64,000 nt of DNA, taken from the NCBI GenBank assembly GCA_030949705.1, contig JAUZSF010000024.1, positions 1 to 64,000 on the forward strand, read 5' to 3'. The notes under the pieces were generated by a model that was not told the origin of the DNA, made no database searches, and worked only from the letters and a program-made list of their open reading frames with translations. The translations under genes were made by a program, and so were the position numbers. Of this stretch, positions 8,650 to 16,621 are shown one piece after another. Each line of letters begins with the position of its first letter. Positions within the stretch are counted from its first letter, which is position 1. Origin of the DNA: Robiginitomaculum sp. Lineage in GTDB: Bacteria > Pseudomonadota > Alphaproteobacteria > Caulobacterales > Maricaulaceae.

Positions 8650-10050
8650 CTATTCTTCGCTGGCCGGTTTTTCGGGGGGATGGAAGCCACCTTGGGTATT
8701 GGCAACCATCAGGGCAAAGGCCGCATAAACGGCAATGTTTTGCGCCAGATCATCCGGATCCACCTTGTCCAGCGTATCATTGGGGGTATGGTGCAGATCA
8801 AAGTATTCCCAACCATTTTGCCCCAAGGTGATGGCTGGTGTGCCGGCCGCCGAGAGCGCCGACACATCAGAGCCGCCGGATGCCGTACGCGCGCCCGGCA
8901 AAACCCCCAGGGGGGCCAGCACCCGTAAAATGGCATCGGCCTTTGCCTCATCCGCCTTGGCTATGCCGGTATCCATGCGCCAGATACGGCCCGATCCGAA
9001 ATCGGATTCGGATACCATGATGATCTTGTCCAATTCGTCCTTATGTTCTTTTACATAGGCTCTGGCCCCGATCAGGCCCGGTTCTTCGGCCCCAAAAAAG
9101 ACCACCCGAATGGTGCGTTTGGGCCGGGCATGCATGGCAACCAGCTTGGCCGCTGCGGTGATGATGGCCACGCCGGTGCCATCGTCAATCGCCCCGGTGC
9201 CTTCGTCCCAACTGTCCAGATGCGCACCCAACAGCACAATTTCGTCCGGATATTCGCTGCCTACAATATCGCCAATGACATTGCCCGACATCACTTTGCC
9301 AATGCGTTTGGAACTCATGGACAGGCTAAGCGGCAGATCACTTTTCAGCGCCAACAAGCGGCCCAACTGGTCCGCATCATTGTTGGAAAGGGCGGCGGCC
9401 GGAATGCGCGGCTGTTGATCATCATAACGCAAGCCTCCGGTATGGGCATTGCGCTGGTAATCGGTACCGGCAGAGCGAATAAGCAGCGCCAGTGCCCCCC
9501 GCTCGGCCGCAATGGATGGCCCGGCAGAGCGTTTTTGCACGGCCTGTCCGTAACCGGCCCCCCGTTGCGTGCGGGTCATTTTGCTGTCGACAAAGGCGAT
9601 CTTGCCCTTGAGGGAACCGACCTTGGCATCGCGCAAATCCTGAAGGCTTTCAAAGCGCACCACCGGCGCGGTAATGCCGCCCACCGGCGTACCGATCGAG
9701 CCACCCAGCGCCGTGGCCACCAGGCGTTGCGGATAAGGATCACCAACGTTTAGCGCAATGGTGCCCCGTTGCCAGCCTTCCATCTCGAAAGGTTCCACAT
9801 GCACATTGGCAAAGCCCAGAGCGTTCAGTTTTTTAACCGCCCAATCGCGCGCCCGGGCCTCGGCAGCCGACCCGGCCAGGCGGGGGCCCACTTCGGTGGT
9901 CAGGCTCTCTACAATGTCCCAGCCCAGCGTGCTGGCTTGTGCTTTTTCAATCAGAACTTTGGCGCTGGCGGCGCTGTCTTCGGCCAAAGCAGGCCCGGCC
10001 AAACTCAGGATGAGGGCGCTGGAAATCAGCAGTGTTTTAAAATGTTTCAT
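8650..10050 (-). CDS. Exported M28-family metallopeptidase
   Basis: A zinc aminopeptidase-type protein of 466 residues with a signal peptide (about 1-23, LAGPALAED). A protease-associated insertion occupies roughly residues 120-220, and the M28 domain follows. Metal ligands are visible: His277 and the DD pair at 289-290 (HLDSWDEGTGAIDDGTG), EE at 322-323 (FGAEEPGLIGA), an Asp in SESDFG and a late His in FDLHHTPNDT. The order fits the plasma glutamate carboxypeptidase-like branch, which releases N-terminal residues from dipeptides. It is divergent from the next gene. Role in periplasmic peptide use is inferred. Confidence 0.87.
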   Translation of the reverse strand: MKHFKTLLISSALILSLAGPALAEDSAASAKVLIEKAQASTLGWDIVESLTTEVGPRLAGSAAEARARDWAVKKLNALGFANVHVEPFEMEGWQRGTIALNVGDPYPQRLVATALGGSIGTPVGGITAPVVRFESLQDLRDAKVGSLKGKIAFVDSKMTRTQRGAGYGQAVQKRSAGPSIAAERGALALLIRSAGTDYQRNAHTGGLRYDDQQPRIPAAALSNNDADQLGRLLALKSDLPLSLSMSSKRIGKVMSGNVIGDIVGSEYPDEIVLLGAHLDSWDEGTGAIDDGTGVAIITAAAKLVAMHARPKRTIRVVFFGAEEPGLIGARAYVKEHKDELDKIIMVSESDFGSGRIWRMDTGIAKADEAKADAILRVLAPLGVLPGARTASGGSDVSALSAAGTPAITLGQNGWEYFDLHHTPNDTLDKVDPDDLAQNIAVYAAFALMVANTQGGFHPPEKPASEE

Positions 10051-10206
10051 GATGGCAGTCTCCCTAAGGGAGACAGACTAGGACGGGGCTGGCCAGTGCG
10101 CCAGTCTGAAAATGTAACCGGGCGAATATGTCACCCTTGTATCGTTATTCATTCCTCCATATCATGAAAGGCGCGAGTGGACAGCTTTGATAGGAAGGAT
10201 GCAATT

Positions 10207-10719
10207 ATGCGAACCCCTTTAATATTACTGGCAAGTACGCTGGCCTTGGGCATCGCTCTGGCGACCGCCCACACCGCCAAGGCCGCCCCCAAAAATTACA
10301 CCCTAGTCTGTAATGAGGTTGAAGCAACGTATCAGAACCATGATCCGTGGTTTAATGGCAAACCAAGCATCCGCGTTTATTTTAGTCGGTCCGCCAATGC
10401 CGCCAGTCGGCAAAAGCCCGGCCACGGGCAATGCGCATGGGTGGACAGGCCCGTGGCGGCAAGTGAACCAGGCTTCTTCATTTTCAAGAATGCCGAAAAC
10501 CCGGTGCGTTCTGTAAAGGTCTCGCCACAAGGAATAACCGCAAACATACTGGGCGTGGGTAGAATTGACCGAATTCCCCACGGTGGCCGACAATCGCACG
10601 TGGCCCAAAACTTATTGCTGTTGGATGCGGTTAAAAAATCGCAACTGTTTTACGTTCAGGTCCACAGTGAAAAAATCAATGGTAGAAATTCCCTTATTAT
10701 GACCCGTTTTGGTCCCTGA
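10207..10719 (+). CDS. Small exported protein of unknown function
   Basis: A protein of 170 residues with a clear signal peptide (MRTPLILLASTLALGIALA to HTAKA, cleavage near residue 26). I do not recognise the mature domain of about 145 residues. It has two cysteines (one at LVCNEVE, one at QCAWVDRP) that could form a disulfide in the periplasm. The start at 10207 is preferred over the upstream in-frame start because AGGAAGG lies just before it and the signal peptide follows at once. It sits between two M28 peptidase genes. A periplasmic partner or inhibitor role is possible but unsupported. Confidence 0.62.
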   Translation: MRTPLILLASTLALGIALATAHTAKAAPKNYTLVCNEVEATYQNHDPWFNGKPSIRVYFSRSANAASRQKPGHGQCAWVDRPVAASEPGFFIFKNAENPVRSVKVSPQGITANILGVGRIDRIPHGGRQSHVAQNLLLLDAVKKSQLFYVQVHSEKINGRNSLIMTRFGP

Positions 10720-10801
10720 AGCTTAGCCCTTTCCCGTTTTCATCAAGGACACACACACCACAACGGCAAACACAAAATTGCCCAATAGAAAGTCATCAAC
10801 C

Positions 10802-12559
10802 ATGAAAATCCATCACACGCTTAAAACGCTGACCCTGGCGGGGCTGACCCTTGGTGCCCTGGCCGCCTGTGCCCCCCAGGCCAGCGCCCCCACCGATGCC
10901 AAGAACCAGAAAACCACGGCACCAGACCCCACGCCGTTACCGCGGGGGGAAAAGGTAAGCGGCATCATTGCCGAGGCCAGCCCGGCCATCGTGGTTTCGC
11001 AAGAGGCTCTGGGCGCGCGCATTGCGCAATTGGCAGATGACAAGTTCGAGGGCCGCGCCCCCACCACCCCCGGCGGCATTGCCGCCAGTCAGTGGGTTGC
11101 CGACGAAATGGCCCGCATTGGCCTGAAGGGTGCCGTGGATGGCGGTTATTTTGAACGGGTACCGCTGGTCGAAGCCACCCTGGATGAAGGGGCATCCCGT
11201 TTTGGCTTTACCGCCAATGGCAAAACCCTGGACATCCCCTTTGGCAGTGATGAGATTTTCTGGACCAAGCGTATTGATGAAAACCTTAGCTTTGATGACA
11301 CCGATGTGGTGTTTGTTGGCTATGGTGTGGTGGCCCCGGAATATGGCTGGAACGATTATGCCGGCATAGACGTGAAGGGCAAAACCGTGGTGATGCTGGT
11401 CAATGATCCGGGCTTTGCCACCCACGATCCAGACCTTTTTAACGGCAAGGCGATGACCTATTACGGGCGCTGGACCTATAAATTCGAAGAGGCCGGTCGC
11501 CAGGGCGCCGCCGCCGCCATCATTGTGCACGAGACCGCCCCGGCCAGCTATCCCTGGGAAGTGGTTTCCGGCTCGTGGGCCGGGGCGCAATATGATCTGG
11601 AACGCCCGGACGGGGGAGCCAACCGCACCAAGCTGGAAGGCTGGATATCCCATGATGCGGCGCAAAAACTGTTTGCCGCCGCGGGCGAAGATTATGAAGT
11701 CATGAAAGAAAGCGCCGCCAAAAAAGGCTTCAAGCCTTCTGTGATGAAGGGGATCAAAGCCTCCGGCGTGGTCAAAACCGGTATCAAGCATCTGGTTTCA
11801 CGCAATGTCGCCGGGGTATTGCCTGGGGCCAAAACCCCCGATGAATACGTGCTCTATATGGCCCATTGGGACCATCTGGGCAAAAAGGACGTGCCCGAGG
11901 GTGAAGATGGCATTTATAATGGCGCGGTCGATAATGCCACCGGGGTCGCCGCCATATTGGGCATTGCCGATGCCTTTGTGCATCAGGAAACACCCCCGGA
12001 TCGCTCCATCCTGTTTTTGGCGGTTACCGCCGAGGAATCCGGCCTGTTGGGCTCTGCCTATTTTGCCGAAGACCCCTTTGTGCCCCTTAAGAACATTGTT
12101 GGCGGCATCAATATTGATGCCCTGATGCCCATGGGCCGCACCAAAGATATGGAGGTCGTAGGCTTTGGGGCTTCGGAAATGGAAGATATCCTGAAAGAAA
12201 AGGCCGCCCGCCACGGCAAGCATCTGGTGCCGGACCAAACCCCCGAGGCCGGACATTTTTATCGCTCGGATCATATCAGCCTCGCCAAAAAGGGCGTGCC
12301 AATGATTTATGGTTCTGGTGGCGAAGATCTGATCAAGGGCGGCAAAGCCGCCGGCAAGGCCTTTACCGAAGGTTATACGGCCAATCGTTATCACAAACCG
12401 GCGGATGAATATTCAAAGGATTGGGATCTTTCGGGCATCGCCGAGGACGCCAGCATTTTGTATGAAGTGGGCGAAACCATGAGCCATGATGGCGTTTGGC
12501 CAAACTGGTACAAAGATAACGAGTTCCGCGCCTTACGCGATAAAATGCGAGAAGAATAA
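10802..12559 (+). CDS. M28-family metallopeptidase lipoprotein
   Basis: A second M28 peptidase, 585 residues, distantly related to the one at 8650-10050. The start at 10802 gives a lipoprotein signal (LGALAAC), so it is membrane-anchored in the envelope. A PA-type insertion (residues about 130-340) precedes the catalytic domain, where the ligands are MAHWDHLG, GAVDNATG, TAEESGLLG, INIDAL and the final His in YRSDHISLAKKG. This is the arrangement of the long bacterial aminopeptidases related to PepS/YwaD. The gene converges on the truncated kinase gene, with 12 bases between stops. Cleavage of short peptides is inferred. Confidence 0.88.
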   Translation: MKIHHTLKTLTLAGLTLGALAACAPQASAPTDAKNQKTTAPDPTPLPRGEKVSGIIAEASPAIVVSQEALGARIAQLADDKFEGRAPTTPGGIAASQWVADEMARIGLKGAVDGGYFERVPLVEATLDEGASRFGFTANGKTLDIPFGSDEIFWTKRIDENLSFDDTDVVFVGYGVVAPEYGWNDYAGIDVKGKTVVMLVNDPGFATHDPDLFNGKAMTYYGRWTYKFEEAGRQGAAAAIIVHETAPASYPWEVVSGSWAGAQYDLERPDGGANRTKLEGWISHDAAQKLFAAAGEDYEVMKESAAKKGFKPSVMKGIKASGVVKTGIKHLVSRNVAGVLPGAKTPDEYVLYMAHWDHLGKKDVPEGEDGIYNGAVDNATGVAAILGIADAFVHQETPPDRSILFLAVTAEESGLLGSAYFAEDPFVPLKNIVGGINIDALMPMGRTKDMEVVGFGASEMEDILKEKAARHGKHLVPDQTPEAGHFYRSDHISLAKKGVPMIYGSGGEDLIKGGKAAGKAFTEGYTANRYHKPADEYSKDWDLSGIAEDASILYEVGETMSHDGVWPNWYKDNEFRALRDKMREE

Positions 12560-12571
12560 CCCCTGCCGCCC

Positions 12572-14527
12572 CTAGCTAAAACTCATCTGCAGGGGCGTAT
12601 TCTGGTCTTCTTTCTCTGCCGTGATCTGTTCCAGCACGCCGTATAGCTCGGCGGGCTGGATCGGTTTGTTGATATGGCCATCCATGCCTGCTGCCCTGGT
12701 CTGTTTATGGTGCTGGCTGAGAGCATTGGCGCTGACGGCATAGATGGGCACCTTGCCATAGGGCGGATGCAGTTTGCGGATTTCCCGGGTGGCGCTAAGG
12801 CCATCCAGCACGGGCATTTGCAAATCCATCAGGATCACATCAAATTCCATGCTGGCGGCCAGCTCGACCGCCTGAAGGCCATCATCAACGCAGGTGACGT
12901 GGTGGGCGTTGGCCTCCAGCATTTTGCGGATCAGAAACTGGTTATGCCGGTTGTCCTCGGCCACCAGAATGTTCAATGGCATGGCCGGCATGGTCTCTTC
13001 GGCCTGTTCCCCTTCGGCGAGCGGGGAAATCCTCCCGGCCACTGCGCGCACCGGCAAGCGTACCCAAAAGGTACTGCCTTCATCCAGTACCGTTTCCACG
13101 CCAATCTTGCCTCCCATGGCCTTAGCCAGGGTTTTACAGATGGCCAGTCCCAGCCCCGTACCCCCAAAACGGCGGGTGATGGAGGTGTCGGCCTGGCTGA
13201 AACGCTCAAAAATACCGCTTAGGGCCTCTGGTTCGATCCCCGGCCCGCTGTCGATGACCATGACCATCATTTCAGGGGTTTCGGGGGTGCCAGCCACATC
13301 CACTTTGACCTCAATGCGCCCCTGAGCAGTGAATTTCAACGCATTGGAAATCAGATTGGTAAGAATCTGGCGCAAGCGTGCCGGGTCGCCCACAATATGG
13401 GGCGGCAGACCTTCATTGACCTGTAAGAACAGCCCCAGCCCCTTGGCCTGTGCCGGCGCCCGAAAAGGCTCCATGCTCTGGGTCAATAACTGACGTAAAT
13501 CAAAGGGAATTTCCTCCAGCGTAAAGGCCCCCTGCTCGTACTTACTATAATCCAGTATATCGTCGATAATATGCATCAGGCTGTCGGCAGAGTTCTTGCC
13601 AATAGATACATATTCGCTCAGCTCTTCGTTCAGTTCGCTTTGCTCCATCAGGTATAACATGCCAATGACCGAGTTCATCGGGGTACGGATTTCATGGCTC
13701 ATGGTGGCCAGAAAATTGGCCTTGGCCTCGGCGGCCTGCATGGCCTCTTCGCTGGCGGCCTGGGCCTGTTTGGCCAGCGCATTCGAGCGTTCCACCTCTT
13801 CATTCAGGCGGATTTGTTTTTGCTTGAGGCGGATAATGATGGCCAGAGCCGCACAATAGGTTTTCAAAAAATCCGCCTGCGCCGGATTATATTGGGCCCC
13901 CTCTTCCAGATACACCACCAACACGCCCAGCAATTCACGATCAAACATCAAGGGCACATTGTAATGGCCATGGGGCTGCATGTCGGCAAAACGGGTGTCA
14001 TGGCGTTCGTCCACACAGCCGGCAAATTGCAATTCCTGGCTTTTTGCTGCCCGCCCGCACAGGCAGTGCCCATAGGCAACCTTGGCACACAAGCTTTTCA
14101 AAGGACCCAACTGGTGCGCACTTTCCAGCCGCAAGGTTCGCTCTTGCGGGTCTGCCAGAAAGATACCGCCCTTATCCGATAGTTTAAGCCAGGATAGTGA
14201 AAGCAGGATTTTCAGGGCTGCATCCAGAACCTCGGCAACACTGGTGGTCTCATAAGTGAGTTCATATAGGGCTTTCAGGCAAGCCGCATTCTCGGCCTCC
14301 ATTTTTCGCCGGTTTTTGTCCTTCACCAGCTCCGTTATGTCGGTTCGTACCGAGGCATACCCTGTCACGGTGCCATCAGGGGCCAGCATCGGCGTAATGG
14401 TGGTATCCACCCAGTAATGATTGCCGTTTTTGGCCCGGTTCTGAATATTACCACGCCATGGTTTTCCCGATGAAATACATTGCCACAATTTTTCAAAAAA
14501 TTCTGGCGGGTGAAAGCCTGAATTAAC
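12572..14527 (-). pseudogene. Hybrid sensor histidine kinase, N-terminus lost to an IS element
   Basis: The remaining frame runs PAS (second half), GAF-like domain, HisKA, HATPase_c and a C-terminal receiver. The phosphorylated His is in TMSHEIRTPMN; the ATPase boxes are NLISNALKF, DSGPGIEP and GGTGLGL; the receiver Asp is in ILMDLQMP. The reading frame stays open to 14527, beginning VNSGFHPPEFFEKLW, which is the middle of a PAS domain, and stops exactly where the IS3-family sequence begins. So the start codon, any sensor segments and the first half of the PAS domain are missing. A TTG at 14488 could restart translation, but a functional sensor seems unlikely. Confidence 0.82.
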
Positions 14528-14610
14528 TGTCCCCCTTCAGCGCTTATGGGACTGATTTAGGCCTGTGCTAAGGGAGGGTTTTTGTTCATCTTGATCTCAC
14601 GGAGAGAAAG

Positions 14611-14985
14611 ATGAGACAGAAACGTAAAAGTGAGCAATCGCCATCGGAGCGGGTTGTTCGAAACATTCAGCGTAAAACCCGCAAGCAGTATGGTGCGGAG
14701 GAAAAGATTCGCATTGTGCTGGATGGCCTGCGTGGTGAGGACAGCATTGCCGAGCTGTGCCGCCAGGAAGGCATATCGCAGGGTCTGTACTACAAATGGT
14801 CGAAGGATTTCCTTGAAGCGGGCAAGAAACGCCTGGCGGGTGATATCACCCGCCAGGCCAACACCGATGAGGTTAAAGCTTTGCGGGCCCAGGCCCGTGA
14901 CCTCAAAGAGGTTGTGGCCGAACAGACGCTGGAACTTCGCCTTCTTAAAAAAAGCATGATCGGGGATGGGGGAGACGCAGAATGA
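14611..14985 (+). CDS. IS3-family transposase OrfA (copy A)
   Basis: A 124-residue protein with a helix-turn-helix (about 30-75: EEKIRIVLDGLRGEDSIAEL then ISQGLYYKWSKDFLEAG) and a C-terminal leucine-rich coiled coil (LRAQARDLKEVV to LRLLKKS), the normal OrfA layout. A GGAGAG ribosome site precedes the ATG. Its TGA overlaps the orfB ATG as ATGA at 14982, so orfB would be made by coupled restart. This copy is intact, unlike the OrfA of copy B, so it could act in trans with the intact OrfB of copy B. Confidence 0.88.
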   Translation: MRQKRKSEQSPSERVVRNIQRKTRKQYGAEEKIRIVLDGLRGEDSIAELCRQEGISQGLYYKWSKDFLEAGKKRLAGDITRQANTDEVKALRAQARDLKEVVAEQTLELRLLKKSMIGDGGDAE

Positions 14986-15142
14986 GGTACCCTGCATCAG
15001 AAAAGCTGGAGATTATCCGCACTGTTGAGCGCTCCCACCTGCCTGCCAAACGGACGCTGGACAAGCTGGGCATTCCCAGGACCACGTTCTATCGCTGGTA
15101 CGACCGGTATCTGTCTGGGGGAGCTGAGGCTCTTGAGGATAT
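14982..15142 (+). pseudogene. IS3-family transposase OrfB, first 54 codons (copy A)
   Basis: The frame begins MRYPASEKLEIIRTVERSHL, identical to the start of the complete OrfB on the other strand, and reaches LEDI before entering copy B sequence at 15143. The frame then reads about 24 foreign codons to a stop at 15215. Only the N-terminal helix-turn-helix is left; the DDE catalytic core is absent. Confidence 0.85.
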
Positions 15143-15217
15143 TGTCCGTGTTCATATGAAGTGGGACAGATTTCCCTTTGAGCGTTGCGAGGGTTTTGCT
15201 CATCGTTTGTGTTGATA

Positions 15218-16198
15218 TTAAGCGACGGCTTTGCGGTATTGCAAGCGCCGGTGTTGGATTGTTTGTTGTTTGATTTTTCTCCTTCTGTTCAAGATTGATT
15301 GCCCGCGTCCGAAGTAGACGTCTGCCGGGGTAAGGTTGCTCAGACTTTCGTGATAGCGCCGATGGTTATAGTGATCGACGAACGCCTCGACTTGGGCTTC
15401 CAGATCGCCCGGAAGGAAGTAGTTTTCCAACAGGATGCGGTTCTTGAGCGTTTGGTGCCAACGTTCGATCTTACCCTGAGTTTGCGGATGATACGGCGCC
15501 CCTCGTACATGGGACATGCCCTTGGTTTTGATCCAGTCCGCCAGATCGCCAGATATGTAGCTGGCACCATTGTCACTGAGCAGCCTTGGTTTGTGCCGCA
15601 CCTTGGCCTGATCGCAGCCAGAAGCCTGTAGAGCCAGTTCCAGGGTTTGGGTGACGTCAGAGGTCTTCATCGTGGTGCACAGTTTCCAGGCGATAATGTA
15701 GCGGGAGAAGTCATCCAGGATGGTCGACAGATACACCCAGCCCCAGCCGATGATTTTGAAGTAGGTAAAGTCAGTCTGCCACATCTGGTTGATGGCCGTT
15801 GTCTTGTCGGTAAATTCACTGGCCGCCTTCATGACGATAAAGGCCGGGCTTGTGATCAGGTCATGGGCCTTCAGGAGCCGGTACACCGAGCTTTCTGACA
15901 CGAAGTAGCCTTGTGTATCTGTAAAGCGTACCGCCAGCTCACGTGGGGACAACTCAGGGCATTCCAGGGCCAGATCGACAAGCTGGCCCCTTACCGCATC
16001 CGGGATACGATTCCATACGCTTGATGGCATGGATGCTATATCCTCAAGAGCCTCAGCTCCCCCAGACAGATACCGGTCGTACCAGCGATAGAACGTGGTC
16101 CTGGGAATGCCCAGCTTGTCCAGCGTCCGTTTGGCAGGCAGGTGGGAGCGCTCAACAGTGCGGATAATCTCCAGCTTTTCTGATGCAGGGTACCTCAT
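15218..16198 (-). CDS. IS3-family transposase OrfB (copy B)
   Basis: A complete 326-residue DDE transposase. An N-terminal helix-turn-helix (about 1-45) and HTH_21-like segment (LSPRELAVRFTDTQGYFVS) precede the integrase core. Catalytic residues are Asp in WQTDFTYFK, Asp in LLSDNGASY and Glu in GKIERWHQTLKN. The C-terminal HYNHRRYHESL segment is typical of IS3-family OrfB. The start overlaps its OrfA stop as in copy A. The partner OrfA of this copy is broken, so activity would depend on OrfA from copy A or another locus. Confidence 0.9.
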   Translation of the reverse strand: MRYPASEKLEIIRTVERSHLPAKRTLDKLGIPRTTFYRWYDRYLSGGAEALEDIASMPSSVWNRIPDAVRGQLVDLALECPELSPRELAVRFTDTQGYFVSESSVYRLLKAHDLITSPAFIVMKAASEFTDKTTAINQMWQTDFTYFKIIGWGWVYLSTILDDFSRYIIAWKLCTTMKTSDVTQTLELALQASGCDQAKVRHKPRLLSDNGASYISGDLADWIKTKGMSHVRGAPYHPQTQGKIERWHQTLKNRILLENYFLPGDLEAQVEAFVDHYNHRRYHESLSNLTPADVYFGRGQSILNRRRKIKQQTIQHRRLQYRKAVA

Positions 16199-16572
16199 TC
16201 TGCGTCTCCCCCATCCCCGATCATGCTTTTTTTAAGAAGGCGAAGTTCCAGCGTCTGTTCGGCCACAACCTCTTTGAGGTCACGGGCCTGGGCCCGCAAA
16301 GCTTTAACCTCATCGGTGTTGGCCTGGCGGGTGATATCACCCGCCAGGCGTTTCTTGCCCGCTTCAAGGAAATCCTTCGACCATTTGTAGTAGCAGACCC
16401 TGCGATATGCCTTCCTGGCGGCACAGCTCGGCAATGCTGTCCTCACCACGCAGGCCATCCAGCACAATGCGAATTCTTTCCTCCTGCACCATACTGCTTG
16501 CGGGTTTTACGCTGAATGTTTCGAACAACCCGCTCCGATGGCGATTGCTCACTTTTACAGTTTCTGTCTCAT
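16195..16572 (-). pseudogene. IS3-family transposase OrfA (copy B), frameshifted
   Basis: Aligned by eye with the intact OrfA of copy A, this copy has an extra base near the start (AAACTGTAAAAG against AAACGTAAAAG), an extra A (GTGCAGGAGG against GTGCGGAGG) and an extra C (CTGCTACTAC against CTGTACTAC). The frame is therefore broken three times within 130 bases. These are not homopolymer errors. They may be real decay or poor consensus in a repeat. Confidence 0.72.
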
Positions 16573-16621
16573 CTTCTCTCCGTGAGATCAAGATGAACAA
16601 AAACCCTCCCTTAGCACAGGC

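Larger units (their letters stand above)
14528..15142 (+). mobile_element. IS3-family element, copy A, left part only
   Basis: Copy A begins TGTCCCCC at 14528, the left end seen also in copy B, and runs rightward through orfA into orfB. It stops at 15142 after the codons for LEDI, where the right end of copy B starts (TGTCCGTG at 15143). The two copies share nearly identical sequence in opposite orientation, so 14528-15142 and about 16040-16653 form one very large inverted repeat. The missing right part of copy A is not found anywhere in the window. Confidence 0.85.

Noticed and set aside
7718-8728. A 336-codon plus-strand frame over the enoyl-CoA hydratase gene
   Set aside because: Composition typical of an antisense shadow; the minus-strand gene has clear crotonase motifs.
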